The notes: a model not told the origin generated them from the sequence alone. Positions 17,718-27,221 are shown, numbered from the stretch's first letter. The stretch is 42,216 bases of DNA from Gemmatimonadaceae bacterium (GCA_025928335.1 JAICJQ010000010.1:1-42216), one strand, 5' to 3'. A program made the numbers and translations.

Positions 17718-18970
17718 TGCGGCACAGACAAATGGCGCCGCTGCTGATCGCCGGGCTCGTGGTTTCGAGCTGCGTGAGGCAGTCGCAGCCGAAGATTCTC
17801 GTGGATGCCGGCGGCCAAGGGCGCGTCGGCCAGTTCGCGCCCTGGATCGCAACATGGGAGGCGCCCCCTCAGCTCACCGAGGACCGCAACATGCCGCCGA
17901 CCTCGCTCACCGGCGCCACGCTTCGACAGGTGCTACACGTGACGCTCGGTGGAACACATCAGCGCATTCGACTGTCGAACGAGTTTGGCGACGAGCCGCT
18001 GGTCGTGTCGTCCGCGTTCCTCGCGACGAGCGAGGCGGCCGACAGGACGCGTGGGCTGCCTACGCAGCTCACATTCACAAAAGACACGACCGTGACGATC
18101 GCGCCCGGTACTGCTGTTTGGTCGGACGTGAGCAACACGAGTGTCGAACCGCTCACGGAGGTCACGGTCTCGCTGTACCTGACCCGCGTCCCCCGGAAGT
18201 TGACTGGGCATCCCGGCTCGCGCACGACCTCGTTCATCGCAACCGGTAATCTCGCTCGCGCGACGGCGCTGCCCGACGCTGTGAAGACAGAGCACTGGTA
18301 CGTGATTTCGGGTCTCGAGGTGCCCGTCCCGGGACCGGCCGGGACGATCGTCGTCCTCGGTAACTCGATCGCGGACGGGCGCGGGTCCGGAACTGACAAG
18401 AACAATCGCTGGCCGGACAATCTCGCTCGACGTCTACAGCAGGACGCACGCACGCCGTTCGTCGGCGTGCTCAACGCCGGAATCGGCGGCAACGCCGTGC
18501 TGCGCGGCGGTTTGGGTCCAACCGCCATAGACCGTTTCGAGCGCGACGTGTTGAATCAGCACGGCGTCCGATGGCTGATCGTCTCTGATGGCGTCAACGA
18601 TCTCGGCGGGTCTCGCCCGGACTCGGCGATGTCCACCGCAACGCAGCTCATCGATGCTTATCAGCGGTTCATTGCCCTAGCTCACAGGCGCGGTGTCCGC
18701 GTCTACGGCGCGACGATCCTGCCCTTCGGCGGATCCACCTATGACGCGCCACAGCGCGAACGCGCGCGAACCCGCGTCAACGAATGGATACGACAGGCGG
18801 GCCTTTTCGACGCGGTCATCGACTTCGACGCCGCGCTTCGCGACCCGGCGAATCCGTCACGCTTGCGCGGCGACGCCGACAGTGGCGACCACCTCCATCC
18901 GAACGAGAACGGCTATCGTCTGATGGCCGACGCCATCGACCTCGCACTCTTTCGAAACGATCACCAGTGA
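17717..18970 (+). CDS. SGNH/GDSL-type esterase lipoprotein
   Basis: A 417-residue exported esterase. The N-terminus is a lipoprotein signal ending VVSSC, with Cys19 as the lipidation site. A beta-rich N-terminal domain (about residues 40-200) precedes the SGNH hydrolase domain. The nucleophile block is VVLGNSIADG with Ser217, where the usual Gly-Asp-Ser is Gly-Asn-Ser. The glycine block is AGIGGNAVL, the asparagine block GVNDLGG, and the catalytic Asp-His pair D391/H394 in DHLHP. Family members near xylan genes often act as acetyl-xylan esterases, which is the likely role here. ATG 17717 overlaps the ATPase stop. Its last ten bases overlap the tail of the opposing esterase gene. Confidence 0.85.
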   Translation: MRHRQMAPLLIAGLVVSSCVRQSQPKILVDAGGQGRVGQFAPWIATWEAPPQLTEDRNMPPTSLTGATLRQVLHVTLGGTHQRIRLSNEFGDEPLVVSSAFLATSEAADRTRGLPTQLTFTKDTTVTIAPGTAVWSDVSNTSVEPLTEVTVSLYLTRVPRKLTGHPGSRTTSFIATGNLARATALPDAVKTEHWYVISGLEVPVPGPAGTIVVLGNSIADGRGSGTDKNNRWPDNLARRLQQDARTPFVGVLNAGIGGNAVLRGGLGPTAIDRFERDVLNQHGVRWLIVSDGVNDLGGSRPDSAMSTATQLIDAYQRFIALAHRRGVRVYGATILPFGGSTYDAPQRERARTRVNEWIRQAGLFDAVIDFDAALRDPANPSRLRGDADSGDHLHPNENGYRLMADAIDLALFRNDHQ

Positions 18971-20919
18971 TCGGTGCGGAACGGAGCGGCGGGAAGCCCA
19001 TTCGCGCCGTAGAGATTGGCGTCCCCGGGATAGTTCGCCCACGCGTAGCGCACCGCTGCCGGTGCGCGCACCGCGTCGCTCCACACATACACGCGATTCC
19101 CGACGATCCTGGCCTTCGCCCACACGAAGCGTTGGTCAGATGACGCGATAGCGAAGCCGCCGAGCTCTCCGCCGCGCGCGACGATTCCCTTCCCGGCGTC
19201 GGCGAAGGTGATGATCGCCGTATCGCCGCGCACCATCATCGAACGGAACGCCGGACCAGACGCGCCAACGGCTTCGCCGTACGCCACCTTTCGGGCGACG
19301 AGCGCCAACCGCGCGCCGACATCTTCCTTGTTGCGGGGATGAAGCTCCGTCGCGCCGCCGAGGTCGATTGCGATCGCGCGTCCTGTGTTCGGCATCGAGA
19401 GCGCCGCTTCCATCGACTCGCGCTGGAGCGCCCAGCCGGGATGCAGTTGTGGGATGCTGTCCGGTTTTCCGTACCCGGGGAGCTGCACCCAGAGAAACGG
19501 GAATTCGTTCCGGCCGCTGCTCCATTCATGCCGCCAACTTCGAATGAGTGTCGAGAATTGCTCGCGGTAGTCGATCGCTTGCTGCGTGTTGTTGGCGTTC
19601 GACTCACCCTGATACCACAACACGCCCTTTATCGAGAGCGGGAGCATCGGGTACACCATCTTGTTGTACAGAACCGTCGGGATCTTGTTGATGCGCTGGC
19701 CGTCGGTCCCGAGCGTCACGCGACCGACCTTGAATTTCCAGCTGCCATCGAGCGAGCGGAGCGTTCCACCGGCGACGATGCTTACGCCTTCGTTGATCCC
19801 GCCGCCCCCGCTCCAGTCCGACACGCGGACCGCGAGCACGTTGCGGCCGGCGCGCAGCGCCGTCGCGGGAACCTCGTACGAGCGGCGAACGTTGTAGCCG
19901 CTGGTGCGCCCGACCTCGACGCCGTTCACCCAGGTGACGTCGTCGTCGTCGATCGCGTCGAGTCTGAGCGTGATGCCGGACCGGCTCTCCGATGCGTCGA
20001 GCGTGAAATCGACGCGGTACCAGGCGACGCCATCGAGACCGTTATAACCCTGCGATTCCCAGTATGCGGGGACGCGGATCGCCTTCCACGCCCGGTCGTC
20101 GAGGGCGGGGTCAGCCCATCGCGCGACGCCATCGACGACGCCCGAATCGATTTCGGGCAGCGCGTCGCCCAACACGGCGCGAAGCGAGTCGCGGACCGCC
20201 CGATCGTAGTCGGCTTCTCCCTGTTGAATCGCCGACCAGGCGCGGTCATCGAGATTCTGCGCGCGGCGGGAGATCCACGTTTGGATGTTGCTACCGCCCC
20301 ACGTCGTGTTGATGATACCGATCGGGACGCCGACCGACGGACGCAGGTGGCGCGCGTAGAAGTATGCGACGGCGCTGAACGAGCCGACGTGTCGCGGATC
20401 GGCGGGTGCCCAGTTGCCTCCGGCGAGGTCTCGTTCGGGCGCGTTCGCCCACGACGTCGGCACCTTGAATTGACGAATCGTCGAGTCGTCGGCGCCGGCA
20501 ATCGTTGCGACGGCGTTCGCGCTCTGCGAGACAGGGAATTCCATGTTCGACTGTCCCGACGCGACCCAAACGTCGCCGACGAGGACGTTCGAGAAGACCA
20601 ACGAGTCGTTTCGCGCAACAACGACGACGCGAAGCGGTCCGCCGGCGTGCTTGGCGGGGAGCGTCGCGGTCCATGCTCCCGAGCGTTCGGCTTTGGCGAC
20701 GCGGACGTCCCGATCGACCCGAACCGTGACCGTGGACCCGGGGGTGCTCCACCCCCAGAGCGTGATCGGCTGATCGCGTTGGAGCACCATTCCGTCACCG
20801 AAGATCCGAGGCATTGATAGTCGCTCGGGCGGTGAGGACCTCGGCTCCTGGCCGAGCAACGGAACGCTCCCGGCAAACAGCGCCAGGCCAATTCGGAGGA
20901 CGGCGGTTCTTGGACTCAT
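18961..20919 (-). CDS. Sialate O-acetylesterase-family esterase
   Basis: A 652-residue exported esterase of the SASA/DUF303 family. It has a signal peptide (LRIGLALFAGSVPLLG), an N-terminal beta domain and a split catalytic domain. The nucleophile motif is ASGQSNMEFP near residue 120 and the second family motif GVLWYQGESNAN lies near residue 440. A galactose-binding-like insert (about residues 270-390, including VAWYRVDFTL) separates them, as in many family members. Although named for sialic acid, these enzymes also deacetylate xylan, and the neighbours here favour that. ATG 20919 is chosen because it precedes the signal peptide; the in-frame ATG at 20982 would run across the divergent promoter. 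It is transcribed away from the SusC gene. Confidence 0.87.
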   Translation of the reverse strand: MSPRTAVLRIGLALFAGSVPLLGQEPRSSPPERLSMPRIFGDGMVLQRDQPITLWGWSTPGSTVTVRVDRDVRVAKAERSGAWTATLPAKHAGGPLRVVVVARNDSLVFSNVLVGDVWVASGQSNMEFPVSQSANAVATIAGADDSTIRQFKVPTSWANAPERDLAGGNWAPADPRHVGSFSAVAYFYARHLRPSVGVPIGIINTTWGGSNIQTWISRRAQNLDDRAWSAIQQGEADYDRAVRDSLRAVLGDALPEIDSGVVDGVARWADPALDDRAWKAIRVPAYWESQGYNGLDGVAWYRVDFTLDASESRSGITLRLDAIDDDDVTWVNGVEVGRTSGYNVRRSYEVPATALRAGRNVLAVRVSDWSGGGGINEGVSIVAGGTLRSLDGSWKFKVGRVTLGTDGQRINKIPTVLYNKMVYPMLPLSIKGVLWYQGESNANNTQQAIDYREQFSTLIRSWRHEWSSGRNEFPFLWVQLPGYGKPDSIPQLHPGWALQRESMEAALSMPNTGRAIAIDLGGATELHPRNKEDVGARLALVARKVAYGEAVGASGPAFRSMMVRGDTAIITFADAGKGIVARGGELGGFAIASSDQRFVWAKARIVGNRVYVWSDAVRAPAAVRYAWANYPGDANLYGANGLPAAPFRTDHW

Positions 20920-20946
20920 CAGACCTCGCGGTTCTGCCCGGTACCC

Positions 20947-20974
20947 TTGACAGCCAGAACGGTGATCATAGAAT
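20947..20974 (+). promoter_or_regulatory. sigma70-like promoter of the SusCD operon
   Basis: A perfect TTGACA at 20947-20952 and TAGAAT at 20969-20974 are separated by 16 bases, close to the consensus for a housekeeping promoter. It points toward the SusC gene and would give an untranslated leader of about 105 bases. The SusC ribosome-binding site GGAGG at 21075-21079 is eight bases from its ATG. Confidence 0.65.
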
Positions 20975-20983
20975 CGTGTCACC
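20961..20983. promoter_or_regulatory. Inverted repeat over the -10 element, candidate operator
   Basis: GGTGA at 20961-20965 and TCACC at 20979-20983 form perfect five-base arms separated by 13 bases and enclose the -10 hexamer. A dimeric repressor bound here would block the promoter. The FadR-type GntR regulator at 29594 is the obvious candidate from context only. The core TGATCAT is shared with the palindrome at 7922. Confidence 0.45.
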
Positions 20984-21087
20984 GTATCATCTTATCAATT
21001 TTGCGCTGAGTCCGTAACGACTCTGTCGCATTCCGCCGCTGTGCTGCTCTCCGTACCCACGCTCTCACGTCTTCGGAGGTAAGCCTG

Positions 21088-24000
21088 ATGGGACGCCGGA
21101 CTCTCCTTGCGATCCTCACTCTTTTCGCGGCGGGCACGACGGCCGGCGCGCAAACCGGCGGGACGGTCGCCGGTCGGGTGAGCGCTCCGGATGGACGACC
21201 GCTGCCCGGAATTCAAATCACGCTCAGCGCGATGGCGCGCGGAGCGGTGACCGATTCCGCCGGACGCTTTTCGGTGTTCAATGTGCCGGCCGGCGGCCAC
21301 GCCGTTCAAGGTCGCGGCATCGGGTACACGTTGGGCTCGGCATCGGTGACGGTCGTTTCCGGTCAAACGGCGACCGTCACGCTGACGTTGACCCCCACTG
21401 CGCTCGAGCTCAATCCGGTCGTCGTCGTCGGATATGGCGAGCAGGAGCGACGAACGGTGACCGGCGCGGTGTCGACCGTGACCGCCGAGCAGCTCCAGGA
21501 CATTCCGACGGCCGACCCGATGAAGGCGCTGCAGGGAAGGGTGCCCGGGGTCGACATCATCGCGGCGAGCAACGAGCCCGGCGCGGGGATGAACGTGCGC
21601 ATTCGCGGCGTTCGCTCGCTGACGGCGAGCAACGAGCCGCTGTACGTCGTGGATGGCGTCCCGATCGGCGGCGGCATTCAGGACTTCAATCCCGAGACGA
21701 TCGAGACGATCGAAGTCCTCAAGGACGCGGCGGCGACGGCGATTTACGGCAGCCGCGGCGCGAACGGCGTCATCCTCGTGACGACGAAGAAAGGAGTGGC
21801 TGACGGCCGCCTGCATTCGACGTACACCATCGACGCCTATGCCGGCAACCAGGACCCGGTTCGCCTCGTTCCGATGATGAACCTCCAGCAATATGTGAAG
21901 TACATGCAGGACGGCGCGGCGGCGAACGGCCAGGACACCAGCCTCGCGCGGATCTTCACCGCCAAACAGATCACGGCGATCAAGAACAACATCTCGACGG
22001 ACTGGCAGAAGGCCACGCTCCGCAGCGGGGTTCAGCGAAGCGTTCAGACGGGTGTGGCCGGCTCGAGTGGTGACACGCGCTTCACCGTGAACGCGAGCTA
22101 CTTCGATCAGGTCGGCTTGATACCGGGGCAGGGCTACAATCGCGGTTCCGGCTTCGCGTCGCTCGACCATTCCGGTGATCGGCTGCGTCTCGGTTTGACG
22201 ACGAACCTTTCGAGAATTCTCACGAATCAGGGCGAAGGTGGCGCGGCGTACGGTTACCTGTTCGCGGTGACGCCGATCGGGCAGCCGATGAACTACACCA
22301 ATCCCGACTCCGCCGGCCTCTACGACCCGCGGCCGGATGACGATCCGCTCAACATCAATCCGCTGCTCGAGGCACAGTCGGTGGTTCGGCAGCAGACCGT
22401 GAACCGGGCGTTCGGCGCGGCATTCGCCGAATACCAGATCGCGAACGGGCTGACGTACCGCGTGAACTTCGGCCCGGACTACACGGATCTTTCCAACGGC
22501 TGCTGGAACGGCACGTGGACGCACGGCAACTGCTCCAACCTCGGCGCGCAGTTCGGCAATCAAGGACAGCCACCGCAGGCGGGCCTGTTTCACCAGCAGG
22601 ACTTCACGTACACGCTGGACAACCTGCTCCACTACAACAAGACGCTCGCGTCGTCGCATCACTTCGACGTCACGGGCCTCTACAGTCTGCAGCACGACCG
22701 GTTCTGGAAGGATTCGGTCTACGCCTCGAACCTCCCGTATCCGACGCAGCTCTGGTACGACCTCGGGTCGGGTACGCCGGGCAATCAGCGCAGCTTGATC
22801 TCGGAATGGACGCTGATGTCGTACATGGGACGCGTGAACTACACGCTGGCCGACAAATACTCGTTATCGCTCACGGAGCGCGCCGACGGATCGAGCCGTC
22901 TCGCGCCGAATCACAAGTGGGCGTACTTCCCGTCGGTCGGCGCGGCCTGGCAGGTCGGCGACGAAAACTTCATGCGACACTTCCCGACGATCAGCTCACT
23001 GAAGCTTCGTGGAAGCTATGGCTCGACGGGCAACACGGCGATCTCGCCGTATGCGACCGAAGGCACATTGAGTGCGCGCCTCTACACCTTCGGCAACACA
23101 CGCGTGCGCGGCTACAAGCCCGGCTCCATTCCGAATCCGGACCTCGGCTGGGAAAAGACTGATCAGGGTGACGTCGGTATCGAGTACGGGTTGTTCAACA
23201 ACCGTGTGAACGGCACCGTCGACTGGTACAACATGAACACGCACGATCTGCTGCTCACGCGCCTGCTGCCGGCGACGTCGGGCTTCACGTCGACCCTCCA
23301 GAACATTGGGTCGACGCAGAATCGCGGGTGGGAGCTCGGGATCTCGACGGTCAACATCAAGAACTGGCGCGGCCTGGGTTGGACGATGGACGTCAACTGG
23401 GCCACCAACAGGAACAAGATCACGGCGCTGGCGAGCGGAGCGACGTCCGACATCGGCAACGTCTGGTTCGTCGGCCATCCGATCAATCTGCCGACCGATG
23501 GGCAGCGCCAGGTCTTCTACGACTTCAAGTACGTCGGCGTGTGGCAGTACGCGGACACGCTCGAGATGAAGAAGTTCAACGCGAAGGGCGCCACGTTCAA
23601 AGTCGGCGACCCGCGCGTCGCGGACCTGAACGGCGATTATCGCATTTCGGCCGACTCGGACCGCACGTTCATCGGCGACACGTATCCCGGATGGACGGCG
23701 AGCTGGTCGAACCGATTCACGTACAAAAGCTTCGACATCTCCGGTCTGCTCACGGCGAAGTGGAACTACATGTTCATCGACCAGACGCCGCGCAGCTACA
23801 ATGGCCGGTTCAACAACGTGGCGGACCTCGATTACTGGACGCCGACCAACCCGACGAACAAGAACCAGGCGCCGACGACGGGCGCGGTCGACCGCCTCTA
23901 CGCGGCGACGCGCCTGTACACCGACGGCTCGCACTGGCGTATCCGGAACATCACGGCCGGCTACACGATCGATCACCGCCTCGCCAATCGCATCGGTCTG

Positions 24001-24132
24001 CAGAGTGTGCGCATCTACGGTACCGCGCAGGATCCGTACATCCACTCGGACTACATCGGCATCGATCCGGAAGTGCGCGGCGGCGTGCCGACGGTCCGAA
24101 CGCTGCTCCTCGGCTCCAACATCGTCTTTTAA
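21088..24132 (+). CDS. SusC/RagA-family TonB-dependent outer-membrane transporter
   Basis: A 1014-residue outer-membrane transporter for oligosaccharides. It has a signal peptide (ILTLFAAGTTAGAQ), a carboxypeptidase-regulatory-like domain (about residues 28-105, GRVSAPDGRPLPGIQI), a TonB-box-like segment LNPVVVVGYG, a plug domain (about 115-235 with LYVVDGVPIGG and AAATAIYGSRGANGVILVTTK) and a long beta-barrel ending in phenylalanine (LGSNIVF). The plug motifs are diagnostic of SusC rather than of siderophore receptors. It pairs with the SusD gene that starts 30 bases later. Given the downstream xylanases, xylo-oligosaccharides or glucuronoxylan fragments are the likely cargo. A strong GGAGG site precedes the ATG. 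Confidence 0.96.
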   Translation: MGRRTLLAILTLFAAGTTAGAQTGGTVAGRVSAPDGRPLPGIQITLSAMARGAVTDSAGRFSVFNVPAGGHAVQGRGIGYTLGSASVTVVSGQTATVTLTLTPTALELNPVVVVGYGEQERRTVTGAVSTVTAEQLQDIPTADPMKALQGRVPGVDIIAASNEPGAGMNVRIRGVRSLTASNEPLYVVDGVPIGGGIQDFNPETIETIEVLKDAAATAIYGSRGANGVILVTTKKGVADGRLHSTYTIDAYAGNQDPVRLVPMMNLQQYVKYMQDGAAANGQDTSLARIFTAKQITAIKNNISTDWQKATLRSGVQRSVQTGVAGSSGDTRFTVNASYFDQVGLIPGQGYNRGSGFASLDHSGDRLRLGLTTNLSRILTNQGEGGAAYGYLFAVTPIGQPMNYTNPDSAGLYDPRPDDDPLNINPLLEAQSVVRQQTVNRAFGAAFAEYQIANGLTYRVNFGPDYTDLSNGCWNGTWTHGNCSNLGAQFGNQGQPPQAGLFHQQDFTYTLDNLLHYNKTLASSHHFDVTGLYSLQHDRFWKDSVYASNLPYPTQLWYDLGSGTPGNQRSLISEWTLMSYMGRVNYTLADKYSLSLTERADGSSRLAPNHKWAYFPSVGAAWQVGDENFMRHFPTISSLKLRGSYGSTGNTAISPYATEGTLSARLYTFGNTRVRGYKPGSIPNPDLGWEKTDQGDVGIEYGLFNNRVNGTVDWYNMNTHDLLLTRLLPATSGFTSTLQNIGSTQNRGWELGISTVNIKNWRGLGWTMDVNWATNRNKITALASGATSDIGNVWFVGHPINLPTDGQRQVFYDFKYVGVWQYADTLEMKKFNAKGATFKVGDPRVADLNGDYRISADSDRTFIGDTYPGWTASWSNRFTYKSFDISGLLTAKWNYMFIDQTPRSYNGRFNNVADLDYWTPTNPTNKNQAPTTGAVDRLYAATRLYTDGSHWRIRNITAGYTIDHRLANRIGLQSVRIYGTAQDPYIHSDYIGIDPEVRGGVPTVRTLLLGSNIVF

Positions 24133-24162
24133 CTCGCCCTTCACCGAGCATAGAGACCACAC

Positions 24163-26001
24163 ATGAAGCGCATACTGCTTTCCACTGTGACGTTGGGGCT
24201 CGTGGCCGGCGCATTAGGCTGCACGAATCTCGACGAGAAGCTGATCACCGGCGTGAGCAGCGAGTACTACTCGACGCCCGACGGCCTCAACTCCGCGATC
24301 ATTGCATCGTACGCGCAGCTGCGCGGCTACTACGGACGCGAGCAGTTGCTATCCCTCCAACAGGTCGGCACCGACACCTGGATGGCCGCCGACCAATCCG
24401 GCTCGAACAACAAGGATTTCGATAGCTACGGCGGCGGTCTCAACTCGACCGTGTCGCCGCTCGCCAACACCTGGAACCCGGCGTATCAGGCGATCAACAC
24501 GCTCAACGCCGCGCTCGATCGTGGACCGTCGGCGACCGGAATCCCAGCGGCGACGAAGAACAGTCTCCTTGGTGAGGGCCATTTCCTTCGCGCACTCAAC
24601 TACTTCACCCTGGTCCGGCAGTTCGGCGCGGTGACGCTGAACATCCACGAGAACAAGGGCGTTGTGGCGAGCGCCGTGCGCGATTCGGCCTCCGCGGTGT
24701 ACGCGCTGATTCTCGCCGATCTCGATTCGGCGAGTGCACTGTTGCCGAAGACACAAAGTGATTTCGGGCGCGCAACGAAGGGCGCCGCGCAAACCCTTCG
24801 CTCGCTCGTCTATCTCACTCGCGCCTATCAGCCGTTCTCGCCGAGCAAGCAGGGCGATTTCCAGAAGGCGGCCGCTGATGCCGACTCCGTGATCAACTCC
24901 GGGACGTACTCGCTCGAGCCGGTATTCGCCGATTTGTGGTGCGTGGCCCGCCTCGCCGATCCGGGTCGTTCCGGCTACTGCGAGAACACCGGATACAACG
25001 GCAACCGCAAGGAATTCATCTTCACCGTGCAGTTCGGCCCGAACGGCATCTACGACGCGACCCATGTCGACGCCGACAATGAGTACAACTATCTGCACCT
25101 CGTGTACCTCGGCCAATACGACAACAATGGAATCTGGGTCGGTACGCCGCGTGACCTGAACAACGGCCGCCCGTTCCGCCGGATGATGCCGACGCCGTAC
25201 GAGCTGAGTCTGTGGAATAAGTGGAGCGGCACGCCGGGCGCGAGCGACATTCTCGATACGCGCTTCGACGCCACCTTCCAGACGGTGTGGTTCGCGACGG
25301 CGGGGAACGTGAAGAACGGAACGACCTGCCCGGCGTGCACGAGTGGCGCGACGATCAACGTCGGTGATACGGCGGCTGTCTATCTCCCTTACGGTGTAAC
25401 GAACGCTTTCCGACAGAGCAGAGCGTATCAGATTCTCACGCCGTGTACGACGCAGCAACTCGGCAACCCGAGTGCCGATTTCACGGCCGCGGGCTACTGT
25501 GGCGATCGCAACAACGCCAACGACGGCAACTTCAACTGGCAGCGCTTCCCGTCGCTCAAGAAGTTCCAGGACAACCTCCGCGCCAACCTCACCGCGCAAG
25601 AAGGCGGCAAAGTGCAAGTCGTCTTCCGCCTCGGCGAGGTGTATCTCATCGCGGCTGAGGCGGCTGTCGGCCTCGGCGATCAGAACAAGGCGGCGCAGAT
25701 GATCAACGTGCTGCATCGCCGAGCGGCGAGCGCAGCGCACAAGAATGACTACGATGTGCAGCCGAGTCAGGTCACGCTGGATTACGTGATGGACGAGCGC
25801 GAACGCGAGTTGGCCGGCGAGTTCACACGCTGGTACGACATCACGCGGCCTGGTGTGGACTTTTTCCTGAACCGCGTCAAGAAGTACAACCCGCACGCAT
25901 TCGCCAACGTGCGAGCGATCCACATCCTGCGTCCGATTCCGCAATCGCAGATTGACGGCGTGATCGTCGGCGCGAAGTATCCGCAAAATCCGGGATATTG
26001 A
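24163..26001 (+). CDS. SusD/RagB-family glycan-binding lipoprotein
   Basis: A 612-residue surface lipoprotein that sits as a lid on the SusC transporter. Lipobox GALGC gives Cys20 as the lipid anchor. SusD helical features include LLGEGHFLRALNYFTLVRQFG near residue 140, a TPR-like region LRSLVYLTRAYQPF near residue 208, and the C-terminal signature DERERELAGEFTRWYDITR near residue 545. A middle region with paired cysteines (TTCPACTSG, TPCTTQQLG) is less typical and may form disulphides outside the cell. The stop overlaps a TTG that could start the next gene, but the following ATG is preferred. Confidence 0.95.
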   Translation: MKRILLSTVTLGLVAGALGCTNLDEKLITGVSSEYYSTPDGLNSAIIASYAQLRGYYGREQLLSLQQVGTDTWMAADQSGSNNKDFDSYGGGLNSTVSPLANTWNPAYQAINTLNAALDRGPSATGIPAATKNSLLGEGHFLRALNYFTLVRQFGAVTLNIHENKGVVASAVRDSASAVYALILADLDSASALLPKTQSDFGRATKGAAQTLRSLVYLTRAYQPFSPSKQGDFQKAAADADSVINSGTYSLEPVFADLWCVARLADPGRSGYCENTGYNGNRKEFIFTVQFGPNGIYDATHVDADNEYNYLHLVYLGQYDNNGIWVGTPRDLNNGRPFRRMMPTPYELSLWNKWSGTPGASDILDTRFDATFQTVWFATAGNVKNGTTCPACTSGATINVGDTAAVYLPYGVTNAFRQSRAYQILTPCTTQQLGNPSADFTAAGYCGDRNNANDGNFNWQRFPSLKKFQDNLRANLTAQEGGKVQVVFRLGEVYLIAAEAAVGLGDQNKAAQMINVLHRRAASAAHKNDYDVQPSQVTLDYVMDERERELAGEFTRWYDITRPGVDFFLNRVKKYNPHAFANVRAIHILRPIPQSQIDGVIVGAKYPQNPGY

Positions 26002-26018
26002 GGCTGGCTGAAGCGACG

Positions 26019-27221
26019 ATGGAATTCTCGGGACCGTGTCGGACGTTCCGGCGCGGACGCGCACTGGGGCGTTTGGCGGGGGCGGTACTGGTCGCAGCCG
26101 GGTGGGGCTGCGGCCACCCCAGCGCGTCGCCGTCGCCTGCCCCGACGACGTTGAAGGCTGCTTTCGCGGGCGCGTTTGTCGTCGGCGCGGCGATCAACGG
26201 CCGCCAGATCGCCGGCTCCGATGTCGCCGGGGATTCGCTGATCGCGCGTCACTTCAACACGATCTCGCCTGAGAACGTGCTGAAGTGGGAGTCCGTCGAA
26301 CCTCGCCCGGGACAGTTCAGCTTCGACGCCGCCGATCGCTATGTGGCGTTCGGTGAGCGCAATGGCATGACGGTGATCGGCCACACGCTCGTGTGGCACA
26401 ACCAAACGCCGCGCTGGGTCTTCCAGGACGCCGCAGGGAAACCGGCGTCGCGCGACACACTCATCGCGCGAATGCGGTCGCACATCTTCGCCGTTGTCGG
26501 CCGATACAAGGGACGCATTCGCGGGTGGGACGTCGTCAACGAGGCGGTCGCTGAGGATGGATCGCTGCGACAGTCGCTGTGGCTGCGTATCATCGGACCG
26601 GAGTACATCGGGATGGCGTTCCGGTTTGCACACGAGGCCGATCCGGCGGCCGAGCTCCACTACAACGACTTTTCGGTCGAAGCGAAAGCGAAGCGCGCCG
26701 GAATCATTCGGCTGGTGCGCTCGCTGCGTGAGCAGGGTGTCCCGATCACCGCGATCGGGATGCAGGAGCACCAGAAGCTCGACTGGCCGACGGTGGGAGC
26801 GATCGACACCGCGATCGTGGAGCTGGCGTCGACGGGACTTCGACTCATGGTCACCGAGCTCGATGTCGATCCGCTGCCGAGCAATCGGGGGCAGCGCACG
26901 GAGGTCGTCGAGCAGGAGCTGCAACGGACCGGCGCGCCGGATCCATACCGCACAGGCCTTCCCGACTCGATGCAGGTTACGCTGGCGCACCGGTACGGTG
27001 AGATCGTCCGCGTCTACCTGGCGCATCGCAACGTGATTTCCCGAGTGACCTTCTGGGGCGTCGCCGACGGCGACTCGTGGCTCAACAACTTTCCCGTTCG
27101 CGGACGAACGAACTACCCGCTGCTTTTTGATCGGAGAGGGATGCCCAAGCCGGCGTTCGACACGGTACTCCATGCCGCGATCGGGGTGCGCGATCGAGGG
27201 AGAGCCACTGGTGCGCGCTGA
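26019..27221 (+). CDS. GH10 endo-1,4-beta-xylanase, lipoprotein
   Basis: A 400-residue xylanase that cleaves the beta-1,4-xylan backbone. The catalytic acid/base is E175 in WDVVNEAV and the nucleophile E280 in MVTELDVD. Other GH10 signatures are HFNTISPENVLKWE, GHTLVWHNQTP and the C-terminal FWGVADGDSWLNNFP. The N-terminus has a basic segment and a hydrophobic run ending AAGWGC, so Cys31 is a likely lipid anchor. I chose ATG 26019; a TTG at 25998 overlapping the SusD stop is possible. Its last 11 bases overlap the GH3 start. It is one of two GH10 enzymes in the locus, and they are clearly different in sequence, which suggests different substrates or locations. Confidence 0.95.
   Translation: MEFSGPCRTFRRGRALGRLAGAVLVAAGWGCGHPSASPSPAPTTLKAAFAGAFVVGAAINGRQIAGSDVAGDSLIARHFNTISPENVLKWESVEPRPGQFSFDAADRYVAFGERNGMTVIGHTLVWHNQTPRWVFQDAAGKPASRDTLIARMRSHIFAVVGRYKGRIRGWDVVNEAVAEDGSLRQSLWLRIIGPEYIGMAFRFAHEADPAAELHYNDFSVEAKAKRAGIIRLVRSLREQGVPITAIGMQEHQKLDWPTVGAIDTAIVELASTGLRLMVTELDVDPLPSNRGQRTEVVEQELQRTGAPDPYRTGLPDSMQVTLAHRYGEIVRVYLAHRNVISRVTFWGVADGDSWLNNFPVRGRTNYPLLFDRRGMPKPAFDTVLHAAIGVRDRGRATGAR

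Noticed and set aside
19339..20817. 492-codon plus-strand frame inside the SASA esterase
   Set aside because: No family features and no ribosome-binding site, while the minus strand has GQSNMEFP and WYQGESN motifs.
20995..22695. 566-codon antisense open frame opposite SusC
   Set aside because: Shadow of a strongly supported SusC gene, arginine/valine-rich and without motifs.
24349..26064. 571-codon antisense open frame opposite SusD
   Set aside because: Shadow frame caused by high GC; SusD motifs on the plus strand are clear.
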